Shown here in pieces: positions 6,551 through 14,935 of a stretch of DNA of 64,000 nucleotides. A model generated the notes under the pieces. That model saw only the letters and a program-made list of their open reading frames with translations, was not told where the DNA came from and searched no databases. This DNA comes from a virus. The number at the start of each line of letters is the position of its first letter. Position 1 is the first letter of the stretch. The DNA lies in the IMG/VR virus record IMGVR_UViG_3300046683_000929, positions 1 to 64,000 of that record; one strand, 5' to 3'. The position numbers and the translations under genes were made by a program.

Positions 6551-6793
6551 ATGGCAAGAATATCACAGAAAGAACGCGAAGTTCTTTTATCCCTATTAGG
6601 TCAGTTTGAACTACCCAGAAGAGGCCCACACAAAAGATTGATGCTATCCTATGTACAAGCTTTTGAAACGCTTAAAACTAAGCAAATCATATCCATTGAC
6701 TACGATGGAAACATATCGTTCGATAAGGCGCAAATTGAAAAAATAATCACAAAACATGAACCAACCATTTCTACCGAATCCATCGAAGCCTGA
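6551..6793 (+). CDS. Hypothetical protein, 80 aa
   Basis: Mostly helical, basic N-terminal half (ISQKEREVLLSLLG) and a short strand region, reminiscent of a winged-helix but not assignable. It overlaps the following methylase-like gene by 38 bases in a different frame. Confidence 0.65.
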   Translation: MARISQKEREVLLSLLGQFELPRRGPHKRLMLSYVQAFETLKTKQIISIDYDGNISFDKAQIEKIITKHEPTISTESIEA

Positions 6794-7481
6794 AGAAATT
6801 TGGGCCCTTATAGGCTGTGAGGAAAGCCAGGCAATCACACTGGAACTTTTAGCAATGGGTGTTAATGTCTATTCATGTGATTACAAACCCTGTTCCGGTG
6901 GGCGTCCAGACAGACACATCCAGGGCGATGTGCTGGAAGCCATTGCAAGCCGCCAGTGGCACTATGCTGTATTCCACCCTACTTGTACCCGGCTAACAAA
7001 TGCGGGCGTTCTGAGGCTTTATTATGAGGGTAAAAAGATAAATGGCATAGATCCTGTAAAATGGGCAGAAATGGTTGCCGCGGCAGAGTTCTTTAACAAA
7101 TGCCTCAATGCCAATATCCCGCACATTAGAGTAGAAAATCCAATACCCCACGGCTACGCCATGAAAATCATTGGACAGAAGTACGCACAGATTATCCAAC
7201 CCTATAACTTCAACGAAGATGCAAGCAAAGCAACATGCCTTTGGACTAAGAACCTGCCTATCATTCAACCTACCAGCTATTTCCCACCAAGATATATTGA
7301 TGGGAAACCTCGATGGGATAATCAAACAGATGGAGGGCAAAATAAATTGCCGCCAGATAAAAAAGGGCAGGAAGGGCGCCGCGCAGAACTGCGATCAAAG
7401 ACATACCCAGGAATAGCGCAAGCTATAGCGAAACAAGATATTTATCACATACTTAATCCACAACAAATAAAACTTTTCTAA
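6756..7481 (+). CDS. Cytosine-methylase-like phage protein, 241 aa
   Basis: The start GCEESQ (residues 20-25) with YSCDYKPCSGG resembles the SAM-binding start of C5-cytosine methyltransferases. HPTCTRL (about 74-80) sits where the catalytic Pro-Cys motif is expected, and VENPIPHG (about 128-135) resembles the ENV motif. This phage family is usually annotated as DNA methylase or hypothetical; many members are short like this one. The HPTC rather than PPC setting makes catalytic activity uncertain. It is followed by a structured leader and the second PP-loop ATPase, suggesting a nucleic-acid modification neighbourhood. Confidence 0.7.
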   Translation: MNQPFLPNPSKPEEIWALIGCEESQAITLELLAMGVNVYSCDYKPCSGGRPDRHIQGDVLEAIASRQWHYAVFHPTCTRLTNAGVLRLYYEGKKINGIDPVKWAEMVAAAEFFNKCLNANIPHIRVENPIPHGYAMKIIGQKYAQIIQPYNFNEDASKATCLWTKNLPIIQPTSYFPPRYIDGKPRWDNQTDGGQNKLPPDKKGQEGRRAELRSKTYPGIAQAIAKQDIYHILNPQQIKLF

Positions 7482-7511
7482 TAGAAACTAAAGTCGGAGA
7501 CCGGTCACTAT

Positions 7512-7572
7512 AATTATGTTTTATATCCACAGCACCAGCATAAACCTGACTGTACTGATACAAAACATAATT
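7512..7572 (+). promoter_or_regulatory. Long leader hairpin
   Basis: Two 16-base arms (7512-7527 and 7557-7572) pair with a single A-C mismatch. The 29-base loop can form an inner ACAG/CTGT stem. TTTTTATC follows. It may be a terminator or attenuator for the operon upstream, or a structured leader for the gene at 7635. It occupies most of a 153-base gene-free gap. Confidence 0.5.
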
Positions 7573-7623
7573 TTTATCTGAATAACATTATCCTGTAAGC
7601 TAAGGCAATTATCAACTCTTAAC

Positions 7624-7635
7624 TAAAATATTTTA
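7624..7635. promoter_or_regulatory. TAAAATATTTTA palindrome, copy 2
   Basis: Perfect palindrome whose last A is the first base of the ATG at 7635 (TAAAATATTTTATG). This placement argues for action near translation or transcription initiation. Confidence 0.5.
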
Positions 7636-8597
7636 TGAATTATCAATGGGTAGATGGCTTTGAATTAACTGTACTTTCATTTGGAGCTGGGCAGGACAGC
7701 ACCTATATCCTTTACAAAATAATTCGCGATCCGTCATATAGAGCGCAATTTGTGAAGGGCAGGCTTATCGTTTTAATGAGCGATACTGGAAACGAACACC
7801 GACACACCTATGAGCACATTGTCTTCATCCGCCAGCTATGCATTGATAATAACATAGAATTTTACTTCATCACCGCCGATATGGGCTACCATCCTAACAC
7901 ATGGCCAAGCCTGGAATACCAGATGATCAAAAATAATTCGATCATGTCTATGATGATGCCGCGCTCATGTACGGATAACCTAAAGATAAAGCCATTCTAT
8001 AATTTCCTGAATGTTTGGCTTGCTATTAACTTATTCGGAGAGGAAGCACCAAGCAGCACCAGAAACCGCAAGTACATATCTAAGTATCATTCAATGTATG
8101 GAAAGATCAATGTTATAATAGGCATTGCTGCGGGCGAAGAAGGGCGTGTTAAGGTTACTAAAAAGCAAAAGAAAGCTGCCCAAATGGATTTATTTATAAA
8201 ACCCAAAAAGGCGGGAAACGTCTGGATGTCAAAATCAATCAATCGGTTTTATCCGATGATTGAAGAGGGAGTGGATAGGCAAGGTGCACAAGACTATATC
8301 AATATAACACCATGGCCAATGCCATTTCCTTCAAACTGCCGCTTCTGTCCTTTCTTATCCAAGCAGGAAATATTATGGATGTATCGCTTTGAACCGGATG
8401 ACTTTGCCCTTTGGGTTATGTACGAGCAAAATAAGCTTAACAGGAATCCTGGTCACCCACGCAACCTCGGAGTCAAAGGTGAAAAACTCCTGCAAGAAAT
8501 ACTGGCGGAAGCAATAGCCGAATTTGGCCACTGGTCAGATGATGAGCTTAATGAATACAAAATGTCACATGGTCACTGTGTTAAATCTCAATATTAA
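7635..8597 (+). CDS. PP-loop ATPase, PAPS reductase-like, second copy
   Basis: Residues 15-22 (SFGAGQDS) match the phage-type PP-loop variant of PAPS reductase-like proteins. MSDTGNEHRHTYEH after the second strand is typical of the family. CRFCPF near residue 236 gives a CxxC site. It is only distantly like the protein at 3890, so this is not a recent duplication. It likely adenylates or thiolates a substrate using ATP; the substrate is unknown. A plausible role is nucleic-acid or cofactor modification together with the methylase-like and DUF5131 proteins, which is inference. Confidence 0.8.
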   Translation: MNYQWVDGFELTVLSFGAGQDSTYILYKIIRDPSYRAQFVKGRLIVLMSDTGNEHRHTYEHIVFIRQLCIDNNIEFYFITADMGYHPNTWPSLEYQMIKNNSIMSMMMPRSCTDNLKIKPFYNFLNVWLAINLFGEEAPSSTRNRKYISKYHSMYGKINVIIGIAAGEEGRVKVTKKQKKAAQMDLFIKPKKAGNVWMSKSINRFYPMIEEGVDRQGAQDYINITPWPMPFPSNCRFCPFLSKQEILWMYRFEPDDFALWVMYEQNKLNRNPGHPRNLGVKGEKLLQEILAEAIAEFGHWSDDELNEYKMSHGHCVKSQY

Positions 8598-8603
8598 AAC
8601 TGT

Positions 8604-8813
8604 ATGGAAATTATCGCTAATCAAATCTACGTGAGTCGAATGGACAACATGGCTCCGTTAGTCATACTTGCTGTTATTGGTAAGTATATTATGTTTAAGC
8701 CGCATAAATCACGGCAGCATCCACAAGTATATACCAAGGCGTTTTTTAAACAAGCCTTTATTAAAGACTGCAAATACAAACTAAAACATTTTAGACATGG
8801 AACAACCCATTGA
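8604..8813 (+). CDS. Hypothetical basic protein, 69 aa
   Basis: Small, strongly basic protein (many Lys, His) with a short N-terminal strand region. It overlaps the next gene by 17 bases, and TAAAACATTTTA, one base off the repeated palindrome, lies inside its end just before that gene's ATG. Confidence 0.6.
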   Translation: MEIIANQIYVSRMDNMAPLVILAVIGKYIMFKPHKSRQHPQVYTKAFFKQAFIKDCKYKLKHFRHGTTH

Positions 8814-8979
8814 AAACAAAGGCTGGAAACAATTATCAATCGGCACATACAGCGGTGCCTTAACTGGACCATATATTGAAATAAACCAGGGAGCCAATAG
8901 TATATTCCTATCGCCAGAAGGACTAAAAAATCTCGTGGAATCCAGCACTGAAATTTTAACTTATTTCAAAATAGAATAA
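8797..8979 (+). CDS. Hypothetical protein, 60 aa
   Basis: Acidic small protein; the beta-like middle (YIEINQGANSIFLSP) suggests a compact strand-rich fold. The ATG at 8797 follows a one-mismatch copy of the TAAAATATTTTA box by 4 bases, as at 719. Confidence 0.65.
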   Translation: MEQPIENKGWKQLSIGTYSGALTGPYIEINQGANSIFLSPEGLKNLVESSTEILTYFKIE

Positions 8980-8983
8980 TCCC

Positions 8984-9745
8984 ATGGAAGACAATCTTAA
9001 ACCCCTCTACTTTAAAGTAGGAGATCAAGTAGTTACTAATCGATTTGAAACAACACCGCCATTAACGTTCCTTTCCAGAATGAATGAATATGTGGGGAAA
9101 ACAGGGCCAATTCAAGAAATATTTGAGAACTGTATATTAGTACATGGCTTTTATTGGCCATGGAGTGCTATTGAGCATCCAAATTCACTCCTGCAAGACG
9201 ACGATTCATTTAATACCGCTGTCGCCCAAGAAATAAAAGAGCGAGAAGCATTTTTGAATTATCATGCCGACTGGATAAAATCACAGAGAGATGGTGAATT
9301 GATATATAATGAGGCTATTAATAAACTGGAAATTGATAAAAAAATAGCTCATGAAATCAAATCATCAAAGATTAAAACCCATAACGACTTTGTAGCCGCT
9401 AAGAATAAACTTATGGTTGTAATGTACGACCATTTTGAAAATCAAATTGACACGGCCAAAGTAGAACGCATGGTAGAAAAGTATAAAGCTAATCCCTGTG
9501 CTTCTCCAGAAGTTTGGATTGCTCTGGAACCTATGAATGAGGCCGAAAAACAAGCTTTCCTTAATGCCATTGCTACCCTGCCAGAATCAAAGTATACCTG
9601 GCTAAAGCTTACACAAGAGGAACTTTCTGATTTAGTCCACGCACTCGACTATACCCGCGATAACTATACTGGGGTATGGGGTGAAAATAAAAGGAAACGT
9701 CACTTCGAACTTCAAGCCATGATCAATAAATATATTTCACCATGA
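8984..9745 (+). CDS. Hypothetical protein, 253 aa
   Basis: The N-terminal 60 residues (FKVGDQVV and later FYWPWSAIEHP) resemble a small KOW- or SH3-like barrel. The remainder is helical and charged. No family assigned. It overlaps the following gene by ATGA. Confidence 0.75.
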   Translation: MEDNLKPLYFKVGDQVVTNRFETTPPLTFLSRMNEYVGKTGPIQEIFENCILVHGFYWPWSAIEHPNSLLQDDDSFNTAVAQEIKEREAFLNYHADWIKSQRDGELIYNEAINKLEIDKKIAHEIKSSKIKTHNDFVAAKNKLMVVMYDHFENQIDTAKVERMVEKYKANPCASPEVWIALEPMNEAEKQAFLNAIATLPESKYTWLKLTQEELSDLVHALDYTRDNYTGVWGENKRKRHFELQAMINKYISP

Positions 9746-9936
9746 ACGAACCCCTTATCCAACTAAACGCCATCCTGGTAGAGAAAGGTTTAAATATCTG
9801 CTTCTCTGCACAAGATAATCATGGATTCATTACAGTTTACATGATCAAAAATGGTATAACCACAACCCTTAAATCAAATGCTACTCCACCTCAAGTTACT
9901 ATGATGTGTGAAGTAGCTATTAAAATCTTAAGTTAA
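9742..9936 (+). CDS. Hypothetical protein, 64 aa
   Basis: ATGA-coupled to the gene upstream. Small protein with alternating strands; no motif recognised. Confidence 0.65.
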   Translation: MNEPLIQLNAILVEKGLNICFSAQDNHGFITVYMIKNGITTTLKSNATPPQVTMMCEVAIKILS

Positions 9937-9942
9937 AATAAC

Positions 9943-10392
9943 ATGGATATATTCGAACAAATCGCTAACGATCCCGGAGAAATGATACATAATTTCGATG
10001 AATCACATCGCAATGTTTTTATTTGCACCGGTTACCAAATGCGGCACGCCAAAGCAAAAGGTTTTGAAAGATACGTAGGGCGCTTAGAACAAGTCAGGCT
10101 TGAACATGGACAGTTCGGTAGCGACCTAGTATTTATCCTCCATCATGACGGTGTTACATGGACTCATGAAAATCAATCCTTCTATCTTGTTAAAAAAAAA
10201 TACATTCCAGAATTAAGCGAAATGTACAAGGATTTTGACGTAGTGCCCGACACAGAAGCATGGACAAGTAAAGGTGAAAATCCGGAATATGGTTTTATTA
10301 TCCCTTCTAAAATTCCGGAAGGAGAAACTACTCCACTGCGAGAAGTCAAATCAGACATATACAAAACACTCGACGATATTTTTGGATCTTAA
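9943..10392 (+). CDS. Hypothetical protein, 149 aa
   Basis: Soluble mixed alpha/beta protein with His-rich stretches (VFILHHDGVTWTH). No domain recognised. It is the last gene before a strong terminator, so it probably closes an operon. Confidence 0.75.
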   Translation: MDIFEQIANDPGEMIHNFDESHRNVFICTGYQMRHAKAKGFERYVGRLEQVRLEHGQFGSDLVFILHHDGVTWTHENQSFYLVKKKYIPELSEMYKDFDVVPDTEAWTSKGENPEYGFIIPSKIPEGETTPLREVKSDIYKTLDDIFGS

Positions 10393-10429
10393 GTTAGGTT
10401 TGCTGAATGGTCAGTTTAATACTGGTCAT

Positions 10430-10465
10430 ACCACCGGGAAGTGATTAGCCCGGTGGTTATTTTTT
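10430..10465 (+). terminator. Rho-independent terminator
   Basis: ACCACCGGG (10430-10438) pairs with CCCGGTGGT (10449-10457), followed by TTATTTTTTAT. A further 9-bp hairpin with two G-T pairs lies just upstream (about 10408-10430). It ends the operon of the gene at 9943, and the next gene restarts with its own TTCACATTCACA box. Confidence 0.85.
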
Positions 10466-10489
10466 ATCACCTTTTACGCTAAGTTTATA

Positions 10490-10501
10490 TTCACATTCAC
10501 A
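10490..10501 (+). promoter_or_regulatory. TTCACATTCACA repeat, copy 4
   Basis: Exact dodecamer preceded by TTTATA, directly after the terminator and 4 bases before the ATG at 10506. Its position right behind a terminator is the best evidence in the window that the repeat is part of a promoter. Confidence 0.6.
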
Positions 10502-10505
10502 GCCA

Positions 10506-10691
10506 ATGACAACAAAAGAAGTAACAAGTTTTGAATTCTCAACCCAAGAGGTTCAGGCAATACTGCTTAAGCACCTGGTCAATAACGAAAAGATAAATCT
10601 TCAGGCCATGGACACGTCGCAGATATTCTTTAACTCTGACAGTATTTGCCTCACAGTTACAAAAAAACGAAAGAAACCATTTAAGCTATAA
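10506..10691 (+). CDS. Hypothetical protein, 61 aa
   Basis: First gene after the terminator and dodecamer. It ends in a basic KKRKKPFKL tail. No domain recognised. Confidence 0.65.
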   Translation: MTTKEVTSFEFSTQEVQAILLKHLVNNEKINLQAMDTSQIFFNSDSICLTVTKKRKKPFKL

Positions 10692-10694
10692 ACC

Positions 10695-11015
10695 ATGAGC
10701 GACACAACCAAATGCTTCAACTGCGGAACACCAACCGCTATGCCCCAGAAAGTAAAACTGGACGGCAGCGAGATATTATTTTGCCTCGCCTGCTTCGCCT
10801 GCGCGAAAAGTGCAGCGCCACGACACATATCACTTTTACAAGAGGACAAACAATACCTCCAGCTACGAGACCACCGGAACCGACAATTAAACGTCGTAAT
10901 GGAAGGGGGCTTTCCCGCACCTACGAAGCACCTGGACGCATCACTTGAACTATACGAACGCAAAATGGGAACAGATTACTGCGCTGTTCTTTATCATAAT
11001 CATTTACATAGATAA
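10695..11015 (+). CDS. Zinc-finger-like protein, 106 aa
   Basis: The N-terminal CFNCGTP (residues 8-11) and CLACFAC (about 31-37) build a zinc ribbon. The rest is helical and basic, and the ribbon may bind nucleic acid or protein. No catalytic signature. It starts 3 bases after the previous stop. Confidence 0.7.
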   Translation: MSDTTKCFNCGTPTAMPQKVKLDGSEILFCLACFACAKSAAPRHISLLQEDKQYLQLRDHRNRQLNVVMEGGFPAPTKHLDASLELYERKMGTDYCAVLYHNHLHR

Positions 11016-11020
11016 CCACC

Positions 11021-11143
11021 ATGACAACTATCCAACGCGAAGCCGCAGAACTCTGGAAAACAGCAACCACCTTTGAGAAGATAACACTCATTGCCTGCGC
11101 AGTATCAGTTATTGTTTTAACTATTTACGATTTTTTTATTTAA
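11021..11143 (+). CDS. Membrane micropeptide, 40 aa
   Basis: An N-terminal amphipathic charged segment is followed by one hydrophobic helix (ITLIACAVSVIVLTIY) ending close to the stop. It starts 5 bases after the previous gene. It is a tail-anchored type like the 47-aa peptide at 14783. No known function. Confidence 0.5.
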   Translation: MTTIQREAAELWKTATTFEKITLIACAVSVIVLTIYDFFI

Positions 11144-11160
11144 CCCAAATCACTATAGTT

Positions 11161-11658
11161 ATGAATTTGCAAAAAGAAAAAAGGCTTTTTGATCTACAGT
11201 ACTTCGATCAAAAAGTTTGGATGTTTAGCCATATCCCCCCGCACGCCAAAGAAGAGTTGCGACCAGTTGCACGAGATTTTGCAGGAGAATCAATTGGATA
11301 CCTGCTTCTTAAATCAATAAATGATTTAACCGATGAAGAGGCTATGAAATTGGCACTCGTTTTAGAGCCGGAAGTTTTTACAATGGATGATGTTATTACC
11401 GTTCAAAGGTTTCCAGATTTTATTTTTATGATGTGCAATCAAGGCCAGGTCCAAATTAACTTCAATGGCCCAGAAGGTTTATTTTCGAACGATGATAATT
11501 ATCTTTTCCATACAGATTTAATATATCAGTGCTATTCAATGCTGAAGCTTTGGGGTTATTTATTACCCTTCACCTACATAGATGAAACCGGCAAGCCTGT
11601 AACATTGTCCCCGGAAGAAATAATTGCTCTTAAATGGGCTCAATACGCTACAGCATGA
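11161..11658 (+). CDS. Hypothetical protein, 165 aa
   Basis: Acidic soluble protein, mainly helical with aromatic patches. No domain recognised. It overlaps the next gene by ATGA. Confidence 0.75.
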   Translation: MNLQKEKRLFDLQYFDQKVWMFSHIPPHAKEELRPVARDFAGESIGYLLLKSINDLTDEEAMKLALVLEPEVFTMDDVITVQRFPDFIFMMCNQGQVQINFNGPEGLFSNDDNYLFHTDLIYQCYSMLKLWGYLLPFTYIDETGKPVTLSPEEIIALKWAQYATA

Positions 11659-12143
11659 ATCTAAGCGACATCAACGAGCGCCTGGATAAATTTAAGAACT
11701 TCCTTTCATGGCACCTACACGCAAAAGTTAATAACGCATTCGGCGGCAATATGAGAGCCGGGACATTTGATCAATGGCTATATTCAAAACACATCGACCA
11801 CCTGCTTACGCCAGATGCCGAAATAATCCCGCAAATAACCAATCCTTTAGGCAAGTACTGGAATCAAGCCGATCAACGCCGCATTTATATTGACAGAGAA
11901 AATGCCTATATGGAAGAATCTGAATTTAATAAACTATGCAATTATTCACATTCACAACCATCCGGCGTTTATATTGGAAAGTGCTGGAAAGGTAAAGATA
12001 TCAACGGTTGGTATTTAGCCTGGTACGGCCCGCATCCTAACCCCGACTTTGTTTCAAATAACTATCGAACCATCCACATTCTGCCGGCAAGAAACTACCG
12101 TTATGAAATGGATGAGAAACGCACATTAACTATTTTATCATGA
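11655..12143 (+). CDS. Hypothetical protein, 162 aa
   Basis: The start at 11655 is chosen for the ATGA overlap with the upstream stop; a longer frame from 11634 would add seven residues. It is rich in Trp and Tyr. A copy of TTCACATTCACA lies inside the frame at 11945-11956, where it encodes Ser-His-Ser. No family recognised. Confidence 0.7.
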   Translation: MNLSDINERLDKFKNFLSWHLHAKVNNAFGGNMRAGTFDQWLYSKHIDHLLTPDAEIIPQITNPLGKYWNQADQRRIYIDRENAYMEESEFNKLCNYSHSQPSGVYIGKCWKGKDINGWYLAWYGPHPNPDFVSNNYRTIHILPARNYRYEMDEKRTLTILS

Positions 12144-12174
12144 AAATCGAATCTTCAAATAAATCTCAAATGTA

Positions 12175-12399
12175 ATGGCATTCAGTATTTTTACTCTATT
12201 TACAAATCGAAAAAAACGGGCCAAAAAACCGTCTATATTCAGTATAAGAATGCCGAAAGAATTTTGGCCTCAATTGATCTGCAGGTATACTATTAACGGA
12301 ATTACACACTATACATACAGAAATCCCGCAACCAACTTTATTTACCAACATCAGTTTGATGATGAACAACAGCTATATATACGAACAGTTTATTTATAA
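12175..12399 (+). CDS. Hypothetical basic protein, 74 aa
   Basis: Very basic N-terminal stretch (NRKKRAKKPS) followed by an aromatic strand-rich part. No signal peptide, and function unknown. Confidence 0.6.
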   Translation: MAFSIFTLFTNRKKRAKKPSIFSIRMPKEFWPQLICRYTINGITHYTYRNPATNFIYQHQFDDEQQLYIRTVYL

Positions 12400-12411
12400 C
12401 CCCATTTAAAT

Positions 12412-13026
12412 ATGAAAATTGATCTTGAAAAAATAATGATTGCCCACAGCCCACTAACAGGCAATATTTATGCAGGCAGCATATCCAAACCAGGAGTTTG
12501 GAAAAACAAAGTAGATGTCACAGACAAGGTATACGCTGCAGTTATTGAAGCAAACCTTAACCAGGTTCATAATATGAGCTTTGGCGATAGAACCTTTGAA
12601 TTGACTGTAAAAGAAATGCCTCTGATCATTCCTCCTGCCTACTACAACTGCGCAGCGTGCGAAATGGACTACAATGCCTCTGACCTATCCAAAAATTTAG
12701 AATGTCCCGTTTGTCATATAGTTTGCGACTGCGTTTTGCTTGATGAATTGGCTACTGCAACTTTCGAAGGCTTGAATCAAGAAAATGAAAAAGCAGTCGA
12801 AGCCATAGAGATCACTTCTGAAAACCTGAAAGCCCTTGGCTTTACTGAACACCCCTACGAGGGGCTGGCGTGGCTGGAAATTGAAAAGCCGCACCCATCC
12901 GTCCTGCTATTCACTGGCGATAAAAACGGATATCTGGAAGTAGTTCTGGAAATAGCGGACATCGAAATCAAACGCATGCGGTATCTTCATGAAGTAAAAA
13001 AGGCAATCAAATTCTTTAAGCCATGA
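12412..13026 (+). CDS. Zinc-ribbon protein, 204 aa
   Basis: CAAC (about residue 81) and CPVC with CDC (about 102) form a zinc ribbon in the middle of the protein. The flanking regions are helical and strand-rich without a known family. It overlaps the next gene by ATGA, so the two products are probably made together. Confidence 0.7.
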   Translation: MKIDLEKIMIAHSPLTGNIYAGSISKPGVWKNKVDVTDKVYAAVIEANLNQVHNMSFGDRTFELTVKEMPLIIPPAYYNCAACEMDYNASDLSKNLECPVCHIVCDCVLLDELATATFEGLNQENEKAVEAIEITSENLKALGFTEHPYEGLAWLEIEKPHPSVLLFTGDKNGYLEVVLEIADIEIKRMRYLHEVKKAIKFFKP

Positions 13027-13829
13027 GAATAGCGGCTTACCTTAATGTACACGGTGTAAACACAAGTGTAATCCAAATACACGGAAATCTTAAAAAGGGA
13101 ATTAGACTAAGGTCCTTCCTGTTTAAAGACTCAATGAAAATATCCTGTTACTTTCAAGTATATGGGGTTAAGCTTAGCTACTGGTTTTCAGGAAACATGG
13201 AAACCTTTGAACGCTATATGGAGACATATGATCCGGCCTGGCATAGCGATTATACAGTACTGGGCACCGAAATAAAACGAACATTGATCATGGTGCCACC
13301 GAAAGAGCGATGGCACGAGATTAATGGATTGCAACGCATGTTGGGCCTTACAAGTAGGTTTATGAATATTGGCAGTGTTAAAAGTAATCCGTTTTACTGG
13401 ACTGAATTTGCCCATCCAACCGATATCAATCCCCTACCAATAGGGCCACTTCCTGAAAATCCTTGGTTTGAAAAACAGATGGCAGAGTTTAACACCTTGT
13501 ATGGCTCATTAACTTCAAGAATTGGAATCCCAAAAGATAAAACTGGAGAACCTATTGGAAATACAAAAAGTAGACTATATAGGTTTTTCATTCCTGCATC
13601 CCCCGATATCGTCGACACATGGGGCTTTAGAAATCCCTACGCAGGGCTGAATTTACCGCCGCCAAGATTTCCCAATATAGCAGAATCAGAAAATGCTTAT
13701 GGCCCGTATCGCAATTACTTCAAATTCTCAAACAAAAAATACCGAATCCCGCGCAAACTCAAAAAACGCCTAAAGAAAAACCCTAAAGTAATCCCAGAAT
13801 TTAACAGCAAAGCACTATGGGAAAGATAA
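13023..13829 (+). CDS. Hypothetical protein, 268 aa
   Basis: Aromatic, basic protein with a Pro-rich C-terminal third. It ends in a Lys/Arg-rich region (IPRKLKKRLKK) also seen in short form near the N-terminus of the protein at 22177. No domain recognised. It overlaps the next gene by 13 bases. Confidence 0.7.
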   Translation: MRIAAYLNVHGVNTSVIQIHGNLKKGIRLRSFLFKDSMKISCYFQVYGVKLSYWFSGNMETFERYMETYDPAWHSDYTVLGTEIKRTLIMVPPKERWHEINGLQRMLGLTSRFMNIGSVKSNPFYWTEFAHPTDINPLPIGPLPENPWFEKQMAEFNTLYGSLTSRIGIPKDKTGEPIGNTKSRLYRFFIPASPDIVDTWGFRNPYAGLNLPPPRFPNIAESENAYGPYRNYFKFSNKKYRIPRKLKKRLKKNPKVIPEFNSKALWER

Positions 13830-14155
13830 AGCATTCTATTGGATATGATCCAGTAAGCAATAAACCAGGTGTAGCATCTGTGTTTACATTTCAACTTCCA
13901 GAAACGCCCGCAGATAAAATGATAGTCATTTATGCTGGCCGGACAGAAACGGATTCATTTTATGACGAAGTTTTAAAAATGGCTGAATATTTCGGGGTGG
14001 CTATCACAGAAGAAAAGAAACCAAACCCAAAATGGATCGCCGCCATGAAACGTCCATTCTGGAGAACACTTCGCCGGCACTCCCTTCGCAAAATAAAATC
14101 ACGCCGCAAAAGGCTTATATATCTTATCTGCTACTTTGTTAAAATAAAACCATGA
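13817..14155 (+). CDS. Hypothetical protein, 112 aa
   Basis: The N-terminal two thirds are mixed alpha/beta; the C-terminus is highly basic and ends with a hydrophobic segment (LIYLICYFVKI) that could associate with membrane. It overlaps the following gene by ATGA. Confidence 0.65.
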   Translation: MGKIKHSIGYDPVSNKPGVASVFTFQLPETPADKMIVIYAGRTETDSFYDEVLKMAEYFGVAITEEKKPNPKWIAAMKRPFWRTLRRHSLRKIKSRRKRLIYLICYFVKIKP

Positions 14156-14436
14156 AAGAAGAACTTGAATGGAAATCGTTAAATCCAGAAAATAGAAAAT
14201 TTACATTAGACACGAACAAGGATGCCCACGGCTGGATACAGTTCAAAGGAGGAAGTCTTTGTATGGATGTACATTGCACATGCGGTCACCATAGCCATAT
14301 TGATGGAAACTTTATCTATTTCCTACGATGCCCTGCCTGTGGATCTATTTATGAACTAAATGGGCACATCCAACTTATTGAGCGACCAGACCTTATACTT
14401 AATGAAGATATCAACATTCACGATCCACAAAATTAA
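14152..14436 (+). CDS. Zinc-ribbon protein, 94 aa
   Basis: CTCGHH (about residue 43) and CPAC (about 61) make a CxC/CxxC ribbon inside a small beta protein. It is one of several zinc-ribbon mini-proteins in this block. Role unknown. Confidence 0.7.
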   Translation: MKEELEWKSLNPENRKFTLDTNKDAHGWIQFKGGSLCMDVHCTCGHHSHIDGNFIYFLRCPACGSIYELNGHIQLIERPDLILNEDINIHDPQN

Positions 14437-14447
14437 TCACCACCACG

Positions 14448-14786
14448 ATGCAAACACCAAAAGAAATACTGAGCCAATGGGATGGAATGCCATTCTCAAA
14501 AGACACAGACTGGTTTTCTGAAAAAGCAGTATTAAGAGCTATGGAAGAATATGCCCAGCAGTTCAAAGACAATATTTCAGATATGGAAACCAAACATTCT
14601 GAAGATCTAGCTAACTACAATAGTTACGCAGCTAGTGAAATAGAATCACGCTGGGAAGAGAATCGTGATAGGCTAATTGCTAAATACGAAAGCGACATCA
14701 AACTGTTTAAACTCATAGATGAGAAACACCTGGCAGTTCATATTTGGAATGGAGTTATTGACGATCTAAAAAAGATTGAATTGTGA
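14448..14786 (+). CDS. Coiled-coil protein, 112 aa
   Basis: Strongly charged and helical, with heptad-like Glu/Leu spacing between residues 30 and 90. It is followed by an overlapping GTG-started membrane peptide, suggesting a soluble and membrane partner pair, which is inference. Confidence 0.7.
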   Translation: MQTPKEILSQWDGMPFSKDTDWFSEKAVLRAMEEYAQQFKDNISDMETKHSEDLANYNSYAASEIESRWEENRDRLIAKYESDIKLFKLIDEKHLAVHIWNGVIDDLKKIEL

Positions 14787-14926
14787 GAACAATAATCAGG
14801 CAGCTATACGTATCTGTCGAAAGCAAAAATATTCTTAAAGAGATATGGCGGGCATTCCTGCCATTTCTTGTTTTTATAGGATTTGTTGGAGCCGTTGTTA
14901 TTACCTTTATCTTAATTGCAAATTAA
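14783..14926 (+). CDS. Membrane micropeptide, 47 aa, GTG start
   Basis: The GTG overlaps the upstream TGA. The first 24 residues are basic and amphipathic, then one hydrophobic helix (FLVFIGFVGAVVITFILIA) ends at the stop. This is a typical tail-anchored small membrane protein. The product is inferred from frame, overlap and composition only. Confidence 0.5.
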   Translation: MRTIIRQLYVSVESKNILKEIWRAFLPFLVFIGFVGAVVITFILIAN

Positions 14927-14935
14927 AAACGCCAT

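Noticed and set aside
11945-11956. TTCACATTCACA copy inside the gene at 11655
   Set aside because: It is fully coding (Ser-His-Ser) with no gene start close behind, so not treated as a regulatory copy.
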